Source: Flavobacterium sp. Leaf82 (GTDB lineage Bacteria; Bacteroidota; Bacteroidia; Flavobacteriales; Flavobacteriaceae). From it: a DNA stretch of 64,000 nucleotides. Made by a program: the position numbers and the translations under genes. This document shows positions 36,901 to 44,454 of the stretch, piece by piece. Under the pieces are notes generated by a model that was not told where the DNA came from, did not search any database, and worked only from the letters and a program-made list of their open reading frames with translations. The DNA is taken from contig NZ_LMMA01000032.1 of assembly GCF_001422725.1 (NCBI RefSeq), positions 605,198 to 669,197 of the forward strand, in the 5' to 3' direction. How positions within the stretch are numbered: position 1 is the first letter of the stretch; each line of letters begins with the position of its first letter.

Positions 36901-37334
36901 CCCATTCCCGTACCTTTTATACGAATTGTGGCTCCTGGAAGCGGTTGTTTGTCTTTGGCATTATAAACGATTCCGCTTATGAATCTTTCTTTTTCATCAG
37001 GATTTAATGTCGAAGCAGGAGCAGAGTTGGTCAGTAAAACCTGTTTTTTCTGGATGTAAAACGAAATGTTTTTTCCGGCAAACAATTGCGTCAAAGTAGT
37101 TTCTAAACTCGCCTTTACAACATTAATATCTGCCAATTGATCGGCGTCAATTTTTCTGGCATTATAAATAATCCTAAAATCAGTTTGTTCTTCAATCGAT
37201 TTAATAATCAGGCTTATAGGTTTGTTTTTTAACTGTAATGTTATTCCATTATTCTGAGAAAAACCTTTAAAACAAGATATGAAAAGGGCTAGGAAAAATA
37301 GAATTTTCCTTAAATTGGGTATCGTAAAAGTCAT
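33981..37334 (-). CDS. SusC/RagA-family TonB-dependent transporter with STN signalling domain
   Basis: 1117 residues. Signal peptide (about 1-26, ending GFSQ); STN domain (about 35-108; KPISLIIKSIEEQTDFRIIYN), which contacts FecR; carboxypeptidase-regulatory-like domain (about 125-200; GIVYNAKDKQPLPGATIRIKGTGMGAITDFNGKF); plug (about 210-340) with the SusC signature (SVLKDAAAVGIYGADGANGVILITTKKGK); then the 22-strand barrel ending VNAKF. With sigma and FecR genes directly upstream it is a regulated nutrient transporter that signals its own substrate. Ligand unknown. Confidence 0.95.
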   Translation of the reverse strand: MTFTIPNLRKILFFLALFISCFKGFSQNNGITLQLKNKPISLIIKSIEEQTDFRIIYNARKIDADQLADINVVKASLETTLTQLFAGKNISFYIQKKQVLLTNSAPASTLNPDEKERFISGIVYNAKDKQPLPGATIRIKGTGMGAITDFNGKFVYELKGNNINNLVLEVGFLGMQTQSQKADDKKQFIFYLQEITDELNPVVITSSYGTTKLKEEIVGSISTINAKDIAVEQASESIDKMITGQIAGVMVENTSGVGGPVKINIRGQGTLSSLTGAKTGTSTQPLIIIDGVVMSEEYAIDSSSFDGSGDTAENLANPLMKIAPENIETISVLKDAAAVGIYGADGANGVILITTKKGKKGKTQFGFSNQLGISSAINRIKYLNGEQFTELRNEFMKNTTTNYTPVAYNGVNTDWFEILNRSGIYNKYNFNVSGSTSKFSYRTNVSYLKIDEPQLGNDTKQLNAGINLGFNSGKWSVNLMLNPSYVEKDAPNIFSSFAYLPTLAVYNPDGSYADLGVSGITRGNPMAAIEQNKNQARTFGLLGSLNLSYQLSKALKFSTLFGMDYTDKEQDRYFSGQNESGQFNGSFTLDGILYPAWGRRLLNQRNATKWNWQGQVLFNKQLNENHEIDGVAGFELSEDKTDFNFKSGVGFVNPNQINKVTDAIRDDNPATPLVDESKGGQSYRSEISYNSRVSFLSQVNYNYKKRYYVLANLRRDESSVFGDDTNVALNGGAGLSWITSNENFLQSNTWIDFLKFKASYGSTGNSRIGSYRSKGIYNINQNYYNGAVGATTGAAPNGDLSWEKNTKFNVGFDFNIFKRIELTLEYYYDNKTDLITTRDIPTETGYSSVQLNASSMYNKGWELTTRIKWIKSNAFKWTTTFNISTVENKVTDLKGLGSDYALGNIALAQKIGYSTTTLWGVKWIGVDPATGRDLVQKGGKTYDAKTYNDLYTVADWEPIGDSQADAYGGFYNNFTFYNNLTLSVRGDFQIGGDVFVTDALIDKYSNTINRNLSVNANDHWRNPGDIVSQSAAVTSPIIPNLSKYVYDGTYARISNINLSYNVPLKNTFLDALTVFADASNVAYWYKSKSPKGMNGVREYSFIYPQARTISLGVNAKF

Positions 37335-37344
37335 GTTTATTTAG

Positions 37345-38448
37345 TTATGGAAGATTGGTAATGGTAATAGTATTTTCTTTAATCGAATAATTAAACGGCG
37401 TGTCACGTTTTAGAAGTTCCAGAATGTTTTCAACACTTGATTCACTGATATTGATCGTACCCGTAAAATTCTGTTTGGCCAAAACAGTATTTTCATTGAT
37501 AATTTCGACATCATAAGTACGCTGAATTATTTTAGCAATTGTTGAAAATGGAGTATCCTTAAAAGCAAGTTCCCCTTTTGTCCATGCTGAATAAAAAGTA
37601 GGATCAACTGCTTTTGTTGTAATTTTTTTAGAGTTATTATTCCAGGTTGCCATTTGGTTTGGCTTAAGCAAAACTGCATTTAGTTTGTTTTCGACTTCAT
37701 ACATTTCGATACTTCCTTCGACCAAAGTACCGTTAACACTTGGATTTTCAGGATAAGCACTCACGTTAAATTTGGTTCCAAGAACTTCAATATCAACCTT
37801 ATTGGCGTTAACAATAAACGGATGTTCCTTGTCTTTGGCAACTTCAAAAAAAGCTTCTCCGGTCAGGTAGACATTTCTTTTTCCGTTAAGTCCAAATTGC
37901 TCCGGATAACGTAAAGTCGTTCCTGAATTTAAACTTACAACAGTTCCGTCAGAAAGGATAAGTTTGAATTTTTTACCGTACGGAACTTTAAGTGTATTGT
38001 AAACGACTTGCTGATCCTCGACTTTTCCGAAATAAATAATTTGGTTTGGAAATTTTTTGGCAATCAAATCGCCTTTATCGTTTACCAATTGGGTTTGGTT
38101 CTCTTTTGAGATATTTTCTGAGCGACCGTCTGCTAGTTCCAAAATAATTTCTTTTGATGAATATTCTTTTTGACTAAAATCGAAAGCTAATTTTCCTAAT
38201 CCGCATAAAACCACAAAAACAGCAGCATATTTTAAATACTGAATTGTTTTATTTTTTGACTTAATTGAAATTACCGGAGTATAATCGCTGGAAACCTCAC
38301 CGGAAAGTGCCGCTAAAGCCCAGGTTTTCTTTAAAGCGATAAATTGTTTTTTGTTTTCTTCAGAAGCATCAATCCATTCAAAAAGAGTTTGAACTTCTTG
38401 TTCTGAAGCTTCGTTAGAAAGGTATTTATCAATAATTTCGGTAATCAT
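37345..38448 (-). CDS. FecR-family anti-sigma factor
   Basis: 367 residues: N-terminal cytoplasmic sigma-binding helices (about 1-65; ANEASEQEVQ-like region with LFEWIDASEENKKQF), one TM (about 71-91; YLKYAAVFVVLCGLGKL), periplasmic FecR domain (about 145-245; VPYGKKFKLILSDGTVVSLNSGTTLRYPEQF; GEAFFEVAKDKEHPFIVNANKVDIEVLGTKFNV) and a C-terminal DUF4974-like STN-contact domain (about 290-365; FKDTPFSTIAKIIQRTYDVEI). It holds the sigma factor inactive until the SusC STN domain reports substrate. 67 bases after sigma, 10 bases before SusC. Confidence 0.93.
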   Translation of the reverse strand: MITEIIDKYLSNEASEQEVQTLFEWIDASEENKKQFIALKKTWALAALSGEVSSDYTPVISIKSKNKTIQYLKYAAVFVVLCGLGKLAFDFSQKEYSSKEIILELADGRSENISKENQTQLVNDKGDLIAKKFPNQIIYFGKVEDQQVVYNTLKVPYGKKFKLILSDGTVVSLNSGTTLRYPEQFGLNGKRNVYLTGEAFFEVAKDKEHPFIVNANKVDIEVLGTKFNVSAYPENPSVNGTLVEGSIEMYEVENKLNAVLLKPNQMATWNNNSKKITTKAVDPTFYSAWTKGELAFKDTPFSTIAKIIQRTYDVEIINENTVLAKQNFTGTINISESSVENILELLKRDTPFNYSIKENTITITNLP

Positions 38449-38515
38449 ATTTTGGTTTTTAAACTTCTGGTTATAGTAAGTACACTTCAGAAATAAAATA
38501 CCCTACCTTTTATTT

Positions 38516-39115
38516 TTAATTATTACAAATAAGAATAAAAATTAAGAACAAATAATCGGATAATTTCGTTTTTAAAATCTTCAAAGCCTTTGTCATATGG
38601 GCTTCGACAGCTTTTAAGGTTACTTGCATTTCTTCGGCTATTTCTGCATTTTTTTTATTCTCAAAACGTTTTTTTATAAAAACTTCACGAGTTTTTGGCG
38701 GAAGATCGCTTATGGATTCGTGAATTAAACGTTCTAATTCTGTTAATTCTAAAGTGTCAAATTGCACCGAGTTCAGGATTTCGATATCCAGTTCTCTTTC
38801 TTTTTGATTTAAAACATCGTTCTTGAATTTATCCTTCACTTTATTGTGTCGGATCATATTCAGGCATTTTGATTTGGCATACGTATACAAAAAAGATTGT
38901 ATGCCGTTAATAGATTCTACAGCTTCTCTGGTTTGCCATAAATGCAAAAGAGCTTCCTGCGCGAGATTTTCGGCTTCGTCCTGATCATAAATAAACTGAA
39001 CGCTAAAAGATGTTATTCTGCGAAAGTATTTGTCGTAGAAATAAGTGAAAGCAGTTTCATCTCCTTCTTTGAAAGATTCAAAAAGATTTAATTCGAAACT
39101 GTTATTGTTGTTCAT
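38516..39115 (-). CDS. ECF sigma-70 factor (Bacteroidota FecI-like)
   Basis: Read from ATG 39115 (MNNNNSFELNLFESFKEGDE), 199 residues; an upstream ATG at 39142 is possible. Region 2 is FTYFYDKYFRRITSFSVQFIYDQDEAENLAQEALLHLWQ; region 4 has LPPKTREVFIKKRFENKKNAEIAEEMQVTLKAVEAHMTKAL, the -35 recognition helix-turn-helix. It directs transcription of the SusC operon, probably including its own gene, when FecR releases it. The promoter region at 39170-39194 carries a hairpin over the -7 element. Confidence 0.93.
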   Translation of the reverse strand: MNNNNSFELNLFESFKEGDETAFTYFYDKYFRRITSFSVQFIYDQDEAENLAQEALLHLWQTREAVESINGIQSFLYTYAKSKCLNMIRHNKVKDKFKNDVLNQKERELDIEILNSVQFDTLELTELERLIHESISDLPPKTREVFIKKRFENKKNAEIAEEMQVTLKAVEAHMTKALKILKTKLSDYLFLIFILICNN

Positions 39116-39169
39116 CAAACGAAATTTACTTAGAAAGAGCAATATTGGTAAATATAAAAAACTACCAAG

Positions 39170-39194
39170 ATTTGCCGGGAAAGCGGCAAATATA
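39170..39194 (-). promoter_or_regulatory. Sigma-gene promoter with overlapping inverted repeat
   Basis: On the minus strand TATATTTG (39187-39194) fits TAnnTTTG, about 72 bases before the ATG at 39115. It overlaps an 8-bp inverted repeat ATTTGCCG / CGGCAAAT (39170-39177 and 39184-39191, loop of 6). The repeat could be an operator or the 5' hairpin of the transcript. The -33 element is only approximate (TTTAG about 20 bases upstream). Confidence 0.45.
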
Positions 39195-39389
39195 AAAGTT
39201 TATTTATATTAATTCTAAATAAAATTCAAATAAAGATTGTTTGAAAAAATATTATTCAGAATAAGTGTAAATTTTTTACATTCGGTATGTTATAGTATTA
39301 AATTTAAAGCTCGGATTCAGTTCTATAGGTTTATTGAAAAGCTCAAATTAAAAAAACGGCTTTAATGTGAACGCAAATAAATAATAAAA

Positions 39390-41594
39390 ATGAAAAAAAA
39401 CAGTATCACTTTAAAGGAATCTTTTGCGATTGCATTTTTTATTCTGGCAAGTTATTGCAACCCAATTTTGGCTCAACAGATTATCACCGTAAAAACAAAA
39501 AGCAATGCGCTTGTTTTGCAGGTAACTCCGGGAAAAGAAGTGAACACCATTTATTTTGGAGAGAAATTAGCAAACGATTTTGATTACGCAAAAGTAGAAA
39601 ACCAGTTTCGTCAGGGAACAGATTATACAGGAATTTACAACTCTGCTTATACGCCATCAGGTTCAAAAAACTTGTTAGAGCCTGCAATTGCCGTAACGCA
39701 TATTGATGGTAATACTTCGCTGGATTTGTTATATGCAGATCATAAAACGACAACGATTAGCGCAGGAGTTTCTCAAACCGAAATTACTCTTAAAGACAAT
39801 GTTTATCCTGTTGAGGTTCATTTGTTTATCCTGGCTTATTATGATACTGATGTTATCGAGCAATGGACAACGATTAAGCATAACGAAAAGGGAAATATTG
39901 TTTTAAACAAATATGCTTCGGCAAATTTATATTTAAAAGGGTACAGTAATTTCTGGCTGAATCAATATCACGGAGAATGGGCAAAGGAAATGCAGCCCGA
40001 AGAAACGAAACTGACTCACGGCATAAAAGTTTTGGATTCTAAACTGGGAACCCGCGCGAACTTATTTCAGCCATCAGTATTTATGGTATCCTTGGATAAA
40101 CCAGCTACAGAAGACGAAGGAAAAGTGTTGTTTGCGGGATTAGAATGGTCCGGTAATTTCAGGACAGATCTGGAACTGGATCCCTTAAATAATCTTCGTG
40201 TTATTTCCGGAATTAACAATGCCGCAGCAGCGTATACATTGCCTAAAAACGAAGTATTTATAACGCCTAAATTTTGGTACACGTTATCGACAAAAGGAAA
40301 AGGAAATGCAAGTCGTAATTTGCACGATTGGTCCAGAAATTATAAAATATTAGAGGGTAAAGGAAGCCGTTTAACGCTATTGAACAATTGGGAAGCTACT
40401 TATTTTACTTTTGATGAAGAGAAACTGAAAGTGCTTATTGGCGATAGCAAGAAATTAGGCGTAGATATGTTTTTACTGGATGACGGTTGGTTTGGCAACA
40501 ATTATCCGCGTAATAATGACAATGCAGCTTTAGGAGATTGGGAAGTCAATAAAAAGAAATTACCAAACGGAATTGGAACTTTGGTAAAAACGGCAAAAGA
40601 CCATCAGGTAAAATTTGGGATCTGGATCGAACCGGAAATGGTAAATCCGGCGAGTGATTTATATAAAAAACATCCGGAATGGATCATTAAACAACCCGGA
40701 AGAGCAGAGCATTATTTTCGTAATCAACTGGTTTTAGACCTGTCGAACCCACAAGTTCAGGATTTTGTTTATGGCGTTGTAGACCATCTTTTTACTGAAA
40801 ACCCGGAATTGGCGTACATCAAATGGGATTGTAATGCTGTGATATACAATGCATATTCTACTAATTTGAAAGACAAACAGTCTAATTTTTATACGGATTA
40901 TGTAAACGGACTTTATAAGGTTTTAGAACGCATTCGTGTAAAATATCCAAAAGTGCCTATGATGCTTTGCTCCGGCGGCGGCGGAAGGGTAGATTATGCC
41001 GCTTTGAAATACTTCACGGAGTTCTGGCCAAGTGATAATACAGACCCGTTAGAGCGTGTTTATATACAATGGGAATACTCGTATTTTTATCCTGCGCTAA
41101 CTCTTGCAGCTCACGTAACAGATTGGGGAAAACAGCCTATAAAATACCGCACGGATGTTGCCATGATGGGCAGACTTGGTTTTGATATTGTGGTTAAGGA
41201 TTTAAACGAAAAAGATTTGGCTTTTTGCCAGCAGGCAATAAAAAATTATGGCGCATTGAGTAACACAATCTGGCAAGGAGATCAATACCGTTTACAAAAC
41301 CCGTGGTATAATGATGCTGCAGCTGTAATGTTTGTGAATAAAAATGGTAACGAAGCCGTGGTATTTAATTATGCTGTTAATTCCCGTTACGATGCAGGAA
41401 CACATCTTCCGGTAAAATTAAAAGGTTTACAAGCCACACAAAACTATAAAGTAGAAGAAATAAATGGCTATCCGGACAAAAAACCGGCAATAGAAACAGC
41501 TGTTTATTCCGGTGATTTTTTAATGCAGATTGGGATTAACCCAAATATAAATGCTGGAAATACAAGTGTTGTATTAAAAATTACAAAAGCTTAA
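39390..41594 (+). CDS. Secreted GH36 alpha-galactosidase
   Basis: 734 residues with signal peptide (about 1-29, ending PILAQQ). An N-terminal beta-sandwich (about 30-310) leads to the (beta/alpha)8 barrel of GH36: FLLDDGWFG, GIWIEPEMVNP, and the nucleophile Asp in YIKWDCNAVIY. The acid/base is expected in the SGGGGRVDYAALKY loop. FWPSDNTDPLERVYIQW and the C-terminal beta domain complete it. It hydrolyses terminal alpha-1,6-galactose from raffinose-type sugars or galactomannan, in the periplasm or at the surface. Divergent from the ECF sigma/SusCD operon, suggesting alpha-galactosides as its substrate (inference). Confidence 0.93.
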   Translation: MKKNSITLKESFAIAFFILASYCNPILAQQIITVKTKSNALVLQVTPGKEVNTIYFGEKLANDFDYAKVENQFRQGTDYTGIYNSAYTPSGSKNLLEPAIAVTHIDGNTSLDLLYADHKTTTISAGVSQTEITLKDNVYPVEVHLFILAYYDTDVIEQWTTIKHNEKGNIVLNKYASANLYLKGYSNFWLNQYHGEWAKEMQPEETKLTHGIKVLDSKLGTRANLFQPSVFMVSLDKPATEDEGKVLFAGLEWSGNFRTDLELDPLNNLRVISGINNAAAAYTLPKNEVFITPKFWYTLSTKGKGNASRNLHDWSRNYKILEGKGSRLTLLNNWEATYFTFDEEKLKVLIGDSKKLGVDMFLLDDGWFGNNYPRNNDNAALGDWEVNKKKLPNGIGTLVKTAKDHQVKFGIWIEPEMVNPASDLYKKHPEWIIKQPGRAEHYFRNQLVLDLSNPQVQDFVYGVVDHLFTENPELAYIKWDCNAVIYNAYSTNLKDKQSNFYTDYVNGLYKVLERIRVKYPKVPMMLCSGGGGRVDYAALKYFTEFWPSDNTDPLERVYIQWEYSYFYPALTLAAHVTDWGKQPIKYRTDVAMMGRLGFDIVVKDLNEKDLAFCQQAIKNYGALSNTIWQGDQYRLQNPWYNDAAAVMFVNKNGNEAVVFNYAVNSRYDAGTHLPVKLKGLQATQNYKVEEINGYPDKKPAIETAVYSGDFLMQIGINPNINAGNTSVVLKITKA

Positions 41595-41597
41595 ATA

Positions 41598-41634
41598 AAA
41601 GTCCTGACAGGTTTCTAAAACCTGTCAGGACTTT
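41598..41634. terminator. Bidirectional terminator of the CCTGACAGG type
   Basis: A perfect 17-bp stem (41598-41614 with 41618-41634, AAAGTCCTGACAGGTTT) with a 3-base loop, between converging GH36 and ABC permease genes. Variant of the CCCGACAGG hairpin found at 50103, 56358 and 57584. Confidence 0.9.
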
Positions 41635-41649
41635 GTTATAATTTTAAAT

Positions 41650-42996
41650 CTAGAAACCGTTACGGTTAAAATTCCTCCATCCAAAACCTATCAATAATAA
41701 ATTGAAAAGTAGCAATGGTAAAAATGCTTTGGCAAAGCTTATTTCTGATGGATCATTGAATGTTTCAACCTTAAATTTAGACCAGTTTTCTTTATTTACG
41801 GCTGTATTATCAAAGATTTTTGGATAGAAATACAAACGCATTTTTTCATGAAATTGCTTTGTTGCTTTCAAAAACAAAAGCTGGTTTCCTAAATCAGATT
41901 GGGCAATTTCATTGAGCTGAAGCTGAGTATGCAAAGTAGGAATAAATTGCGCAATAAGCTGACTGGCTTTGTTTCGCTGGTACAATTTAGTTTCTAATTC
42001 CTGAGATTGTTTGGCTGAGTCATCGTCGCCGGCTTGTTGCATGGCATAATACCAAAGCCAGCTAAACTCAGTATTTGGCAACGGATAATGTGCAAATTGA
42101 GGATAATGCTGATAGAACTTATCCATCGTAAATTTTTTATCCATATCCCATTTTTCATGATATGCATTTCGTTGTTTTACAGTAAGTTCCAAAGCTTCTG
42201 GAATTGGATATTTATTAACGATATACGTATTGATTATAGCCGGTAAAATAATAATCAGAAACAACCAGATCGTCAGTAAAATAACAGCATTGAAGTTGGA
42301 GTTTTTCTGTAACGAAACAATAAAAAAACTGATGGCAAACCAAAACAGAATGTATAAAATCCCAAGCCCGTAAAAAGTAAAAAGCGATTTATTAAACGGA
42401 AGATTCAGAAATAATACAGCAATAAAAAGCACGATTGTTAGTACTACAATCAAGCTTAAAATTCGGATATAGAACAATTTAATGATGTATAAAAAAGTGT
42501 TTTGGCTTTGAGTTGCGACAATTTTCCAGGTGCCGCTTTCTTTTTCTTCTGAAACAAGATTGTACGAAAATGCAATAATCAAAAGCGGAAATAGATAAAT
42601 CAAAACAAAACTAAAATCCATATTTCCGGATAACAGATTGTTTGGGTTATTAAGTTCTGCATCATATTTCTGACCTTCAAGTCCACGAATTGTAACACTT
42701 TGTATCGACGGGTTTACATCTCTCTGACCAATTGCCAGACTATTAACCGGCAAGGTTTTGTTTACCAGTGAAAACTTGATGTAATAGAGCAGAAGCCCAA
42801 TTTCGTCTTTATGAAAAGCAGCATTTCTGGCAATATGTTCTTTTTGGTAAATTGCTGTTTCCCTAATATTGTTTTGCTGTTTTTGCTGAAATTGCTGTCC
42901 AATTAAAAGACTTATAAAACAGGTAATTAAAAGAAAAATCAGTCCAATTTTAGTTCCCTTGGATCGTATAAAATTTTTAAAAAGTAATGCTAACAT
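41650..42996 (-). CDS. ABC-2 type permease (DUF3526-like), second of pair
   Basis: Read from ATG 42996 (MLALLFKNFIRSKGTK), 448 residues, its start overlapping the stop region of the upstream permease. TM1 is at about 15-38, a long external loop follows (about 40-125), then a block of five TM segments (about 130-285, including NLVSEEKESGTWKIVATQSQN, the ABC-2 coupling motif), a second external region (about 290-410) and a last TM near the C-terminus. This two-loop layout is that of DUF3526 permeases. It pairs with 42998-44449 and the ATPase at 46780-47475. Confidence 0.85.
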   Translation of the reverse strand: MLALLFKNFIRSKGTKIGLIFLLITCFISLLIGQQFQQKQQNNIRETAIYQKEHIARNAAFHKDEIGLLLYYIKFSLVNKTLPVNSLAIGQRDVNPSIQSVTIRGLEGQKYDAELNNPNNLLSGNMDFSFVLIYLFPLLIIAFSYNLVSEEKESGTWKIVATQSQNTFLYIIKLFYIRILSLIVVLTIVLFIAVLFLNLPFNKSLFTFYGLGILYILFWFAISFFIVSLQKNSNFNAVILLTIWLFLIIILPAIINTYIVNKYPIPEALELTVKQRNAYHEKWDMDKKFTMDKFYQHYPQFAHYPLPNTEFSWLWYYAMQQAGDDDSAKQSQELETKLYQRNKASQLIAQFIPTLHTQLQLNEIAQSDLGNQLLFLKATKQFHEKMRLYFYPKIFDNTAVNKENWSKFKVETFNDPSEISFAKAFLPLLLFNLLLIGFGWRNFNRNGF

Positions 42997-42997
42997 A

Positions 42998-44449
42998 TTA
43001 AATGGCTTTAAGGTTTTTAGCTGCAATTCGAATCAAAACAAACAGCATAATAATCCAGAGAGTAATAGAAAGAACAGAGACAATTTCGGATTTTAAAACA
43101 TCCCAAATTCCTTTTGGTTCATAATGAAATTCAGCCACATCAGCCCAATGTTCTTTGTTGATTGTTAAAGGTTTATCATTAGGTCCAGGTTTTTTGTTGC
43201 TGATGTATTTTACCTGCAAAGCATTCATTTTTTGCGCCATATTATACCTGTAATCTTCGGCTTGTTTCTGGAAATCGATATACGAATCATAATCTGTATT
43301 TGATAATCCCATCGATAAATTCTTCATTGCGATATAAGGATTTATAAACGAAACAGTCTTAGAAAAACTGTTTTGCTTTTCGTAAACCTGAAGTAAAGCG
43401 GCCAAATGCTGGTTGTATATTTTAGAACTTATTCTCTCGCCTTCAGTCATGATAAATCCCGAATAATTAAAAGGAAGTTTCTGTACAGAATCGACTTTGT
43501 AAACACGCAAAAGCGAATCCTTTATGGCTTTATAATGGAAATCATTTGGGTTATGGCTGTCTCCCTGCTTGAGAATATCCTTCTCGATATCGCTCTGAAA
43601 CTGAACTTTAGACGGAGCTTCATAGATATAAGCGCCAATTGCCTGAGTCGTTCTTGGCAGGATTATCGTAAAAACCAACCAAATCCCAATTAAGGTAATC
43701 AATGCTTTTTTTGATGTTTTACTTGATGCAGAAACCAGGACAGCGATAACACAAAAGAACATTAGATACATAAAATGAAACCCGATAAACAGAAGCATTT
43801 TGATGGTTTCATCTCTCGAAATACTAAAATCCTGAAGCAACAGCCAGATAAAAACAAGAACAATAATAGTGGGAACAAAAAGAAGCATGATAACGCTTGC
43901 AATGCCCAATGTTTTACCAATTAAAAGTTGTTTCCAGTTGATTCCCTGACTTAAAAGGAGTTTTAAAGTTCCGTTTTCTCTTTCGTATGCGATGGCATTA
44001 AATCCTAGAAAAAAGATCAATAAAGGCAGTAAAACCTGTAAAACCATTGCAATACTAATTTCTCCAAAACGAAGCATACTATTCGAAAATCCGGCTTCAG
44101 AGAAATTGGCGGTATTTTGTTTGTGCGCTTCCAGAAAAATAGCATTCCCAAAAAACGGTTCCATTCCAAATTCAAAAACACTTAAAGGCGTACTTTTTCT
44201 AAAGGCAAAATTACCGTAATGTGCCATTCGGTGTGGATTTTTATCCGGATTTTTTAGCCAGTCTTCTCTGGATTCGTGTTGGTATTTTTCGCTGGTTTCA
44301 TTTTGATTGGTGTAATTTTTCCAACCTGAAAATGCAGCATAAAGCAAAATAATCCCAATAAAAAGTGTGATAATAAAAACTGCCGAATTCTTAAAAACGG
44401 AGTTCTTTAAATGTTTGGCGATTAAAATTTCTTTGTGTAATGATTTCAT
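42998..44449 (-). CDS. ABC-2 type permease (DUF3526-like), first of pair
   Basis: 483 residues. TM1 is at about 20-42, an external loop (about 45-140) follows, then the membrane block with the coupling segment AYERENGTLKLLLSQGINWKQL (about 165-186) and LVSASSKTSKKALITLIGIWLV, a second external loop (about 280-450), and a last TM (about 455-478). Same architecture as the next gene, so a heterodimer is likely. The charged coupling helix shows an ABC-2 exporter-type fold rather than the FecCD-type fold of ordinary siderophore importers. It lies 5 bases after the TonB receptor. Confidence 0.85.
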   Translation of the reverse strand: MKSLHKEILIAKHLKNSVFKNSAVFIITLFIGIILLYAAFSGWKNYTNQNETSEKYQHESREDWLKNPDKNPHRMAHYGNFAFRKSTPLSVFEFGMEPFFGNAIFLEAHKQNTANFSEAGFSNSMLRFGEISIAMVLQVLLPLLIFFLGFNAIAYERENGTLKLLLSQGINWKQLLIGKTLGIASVIMLLFVPTIIVLVFIWLLLQDFSISRDETIKMLLFIGFHFMYLMFFCVIAVLVSASSKTSKKALITLIGIWLVFTIILPRTTQAIGAYIYEAPSKVQFQSDIEKDILKQGDSHNPNDFHYKAIKDSLLRVYKVDSVQKLPFNYSGFIMTEGERISSKIYNQHLAALLQVYEKQNSFSKTVSFINPYIAMKNLSMGLSNTDYDSYIDFQKQAEDYRYNMAQKMNALQVKYISNKKPGPNDKPLTINKEHWADVAEFHYEPKGIWDVLKSEIVSVLSITLWIIMLFVLIRIAAKNLKAI

Positions 44450-44454
44450 ACCAA

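Noticed and set aside
29778..41594. Full polysaccharide utilization locus
   Set aside because: Only one glycosidase, divergent, and no further degrading enzymes or sugar catabolism next to the SusCD pair; the term would overstate it.
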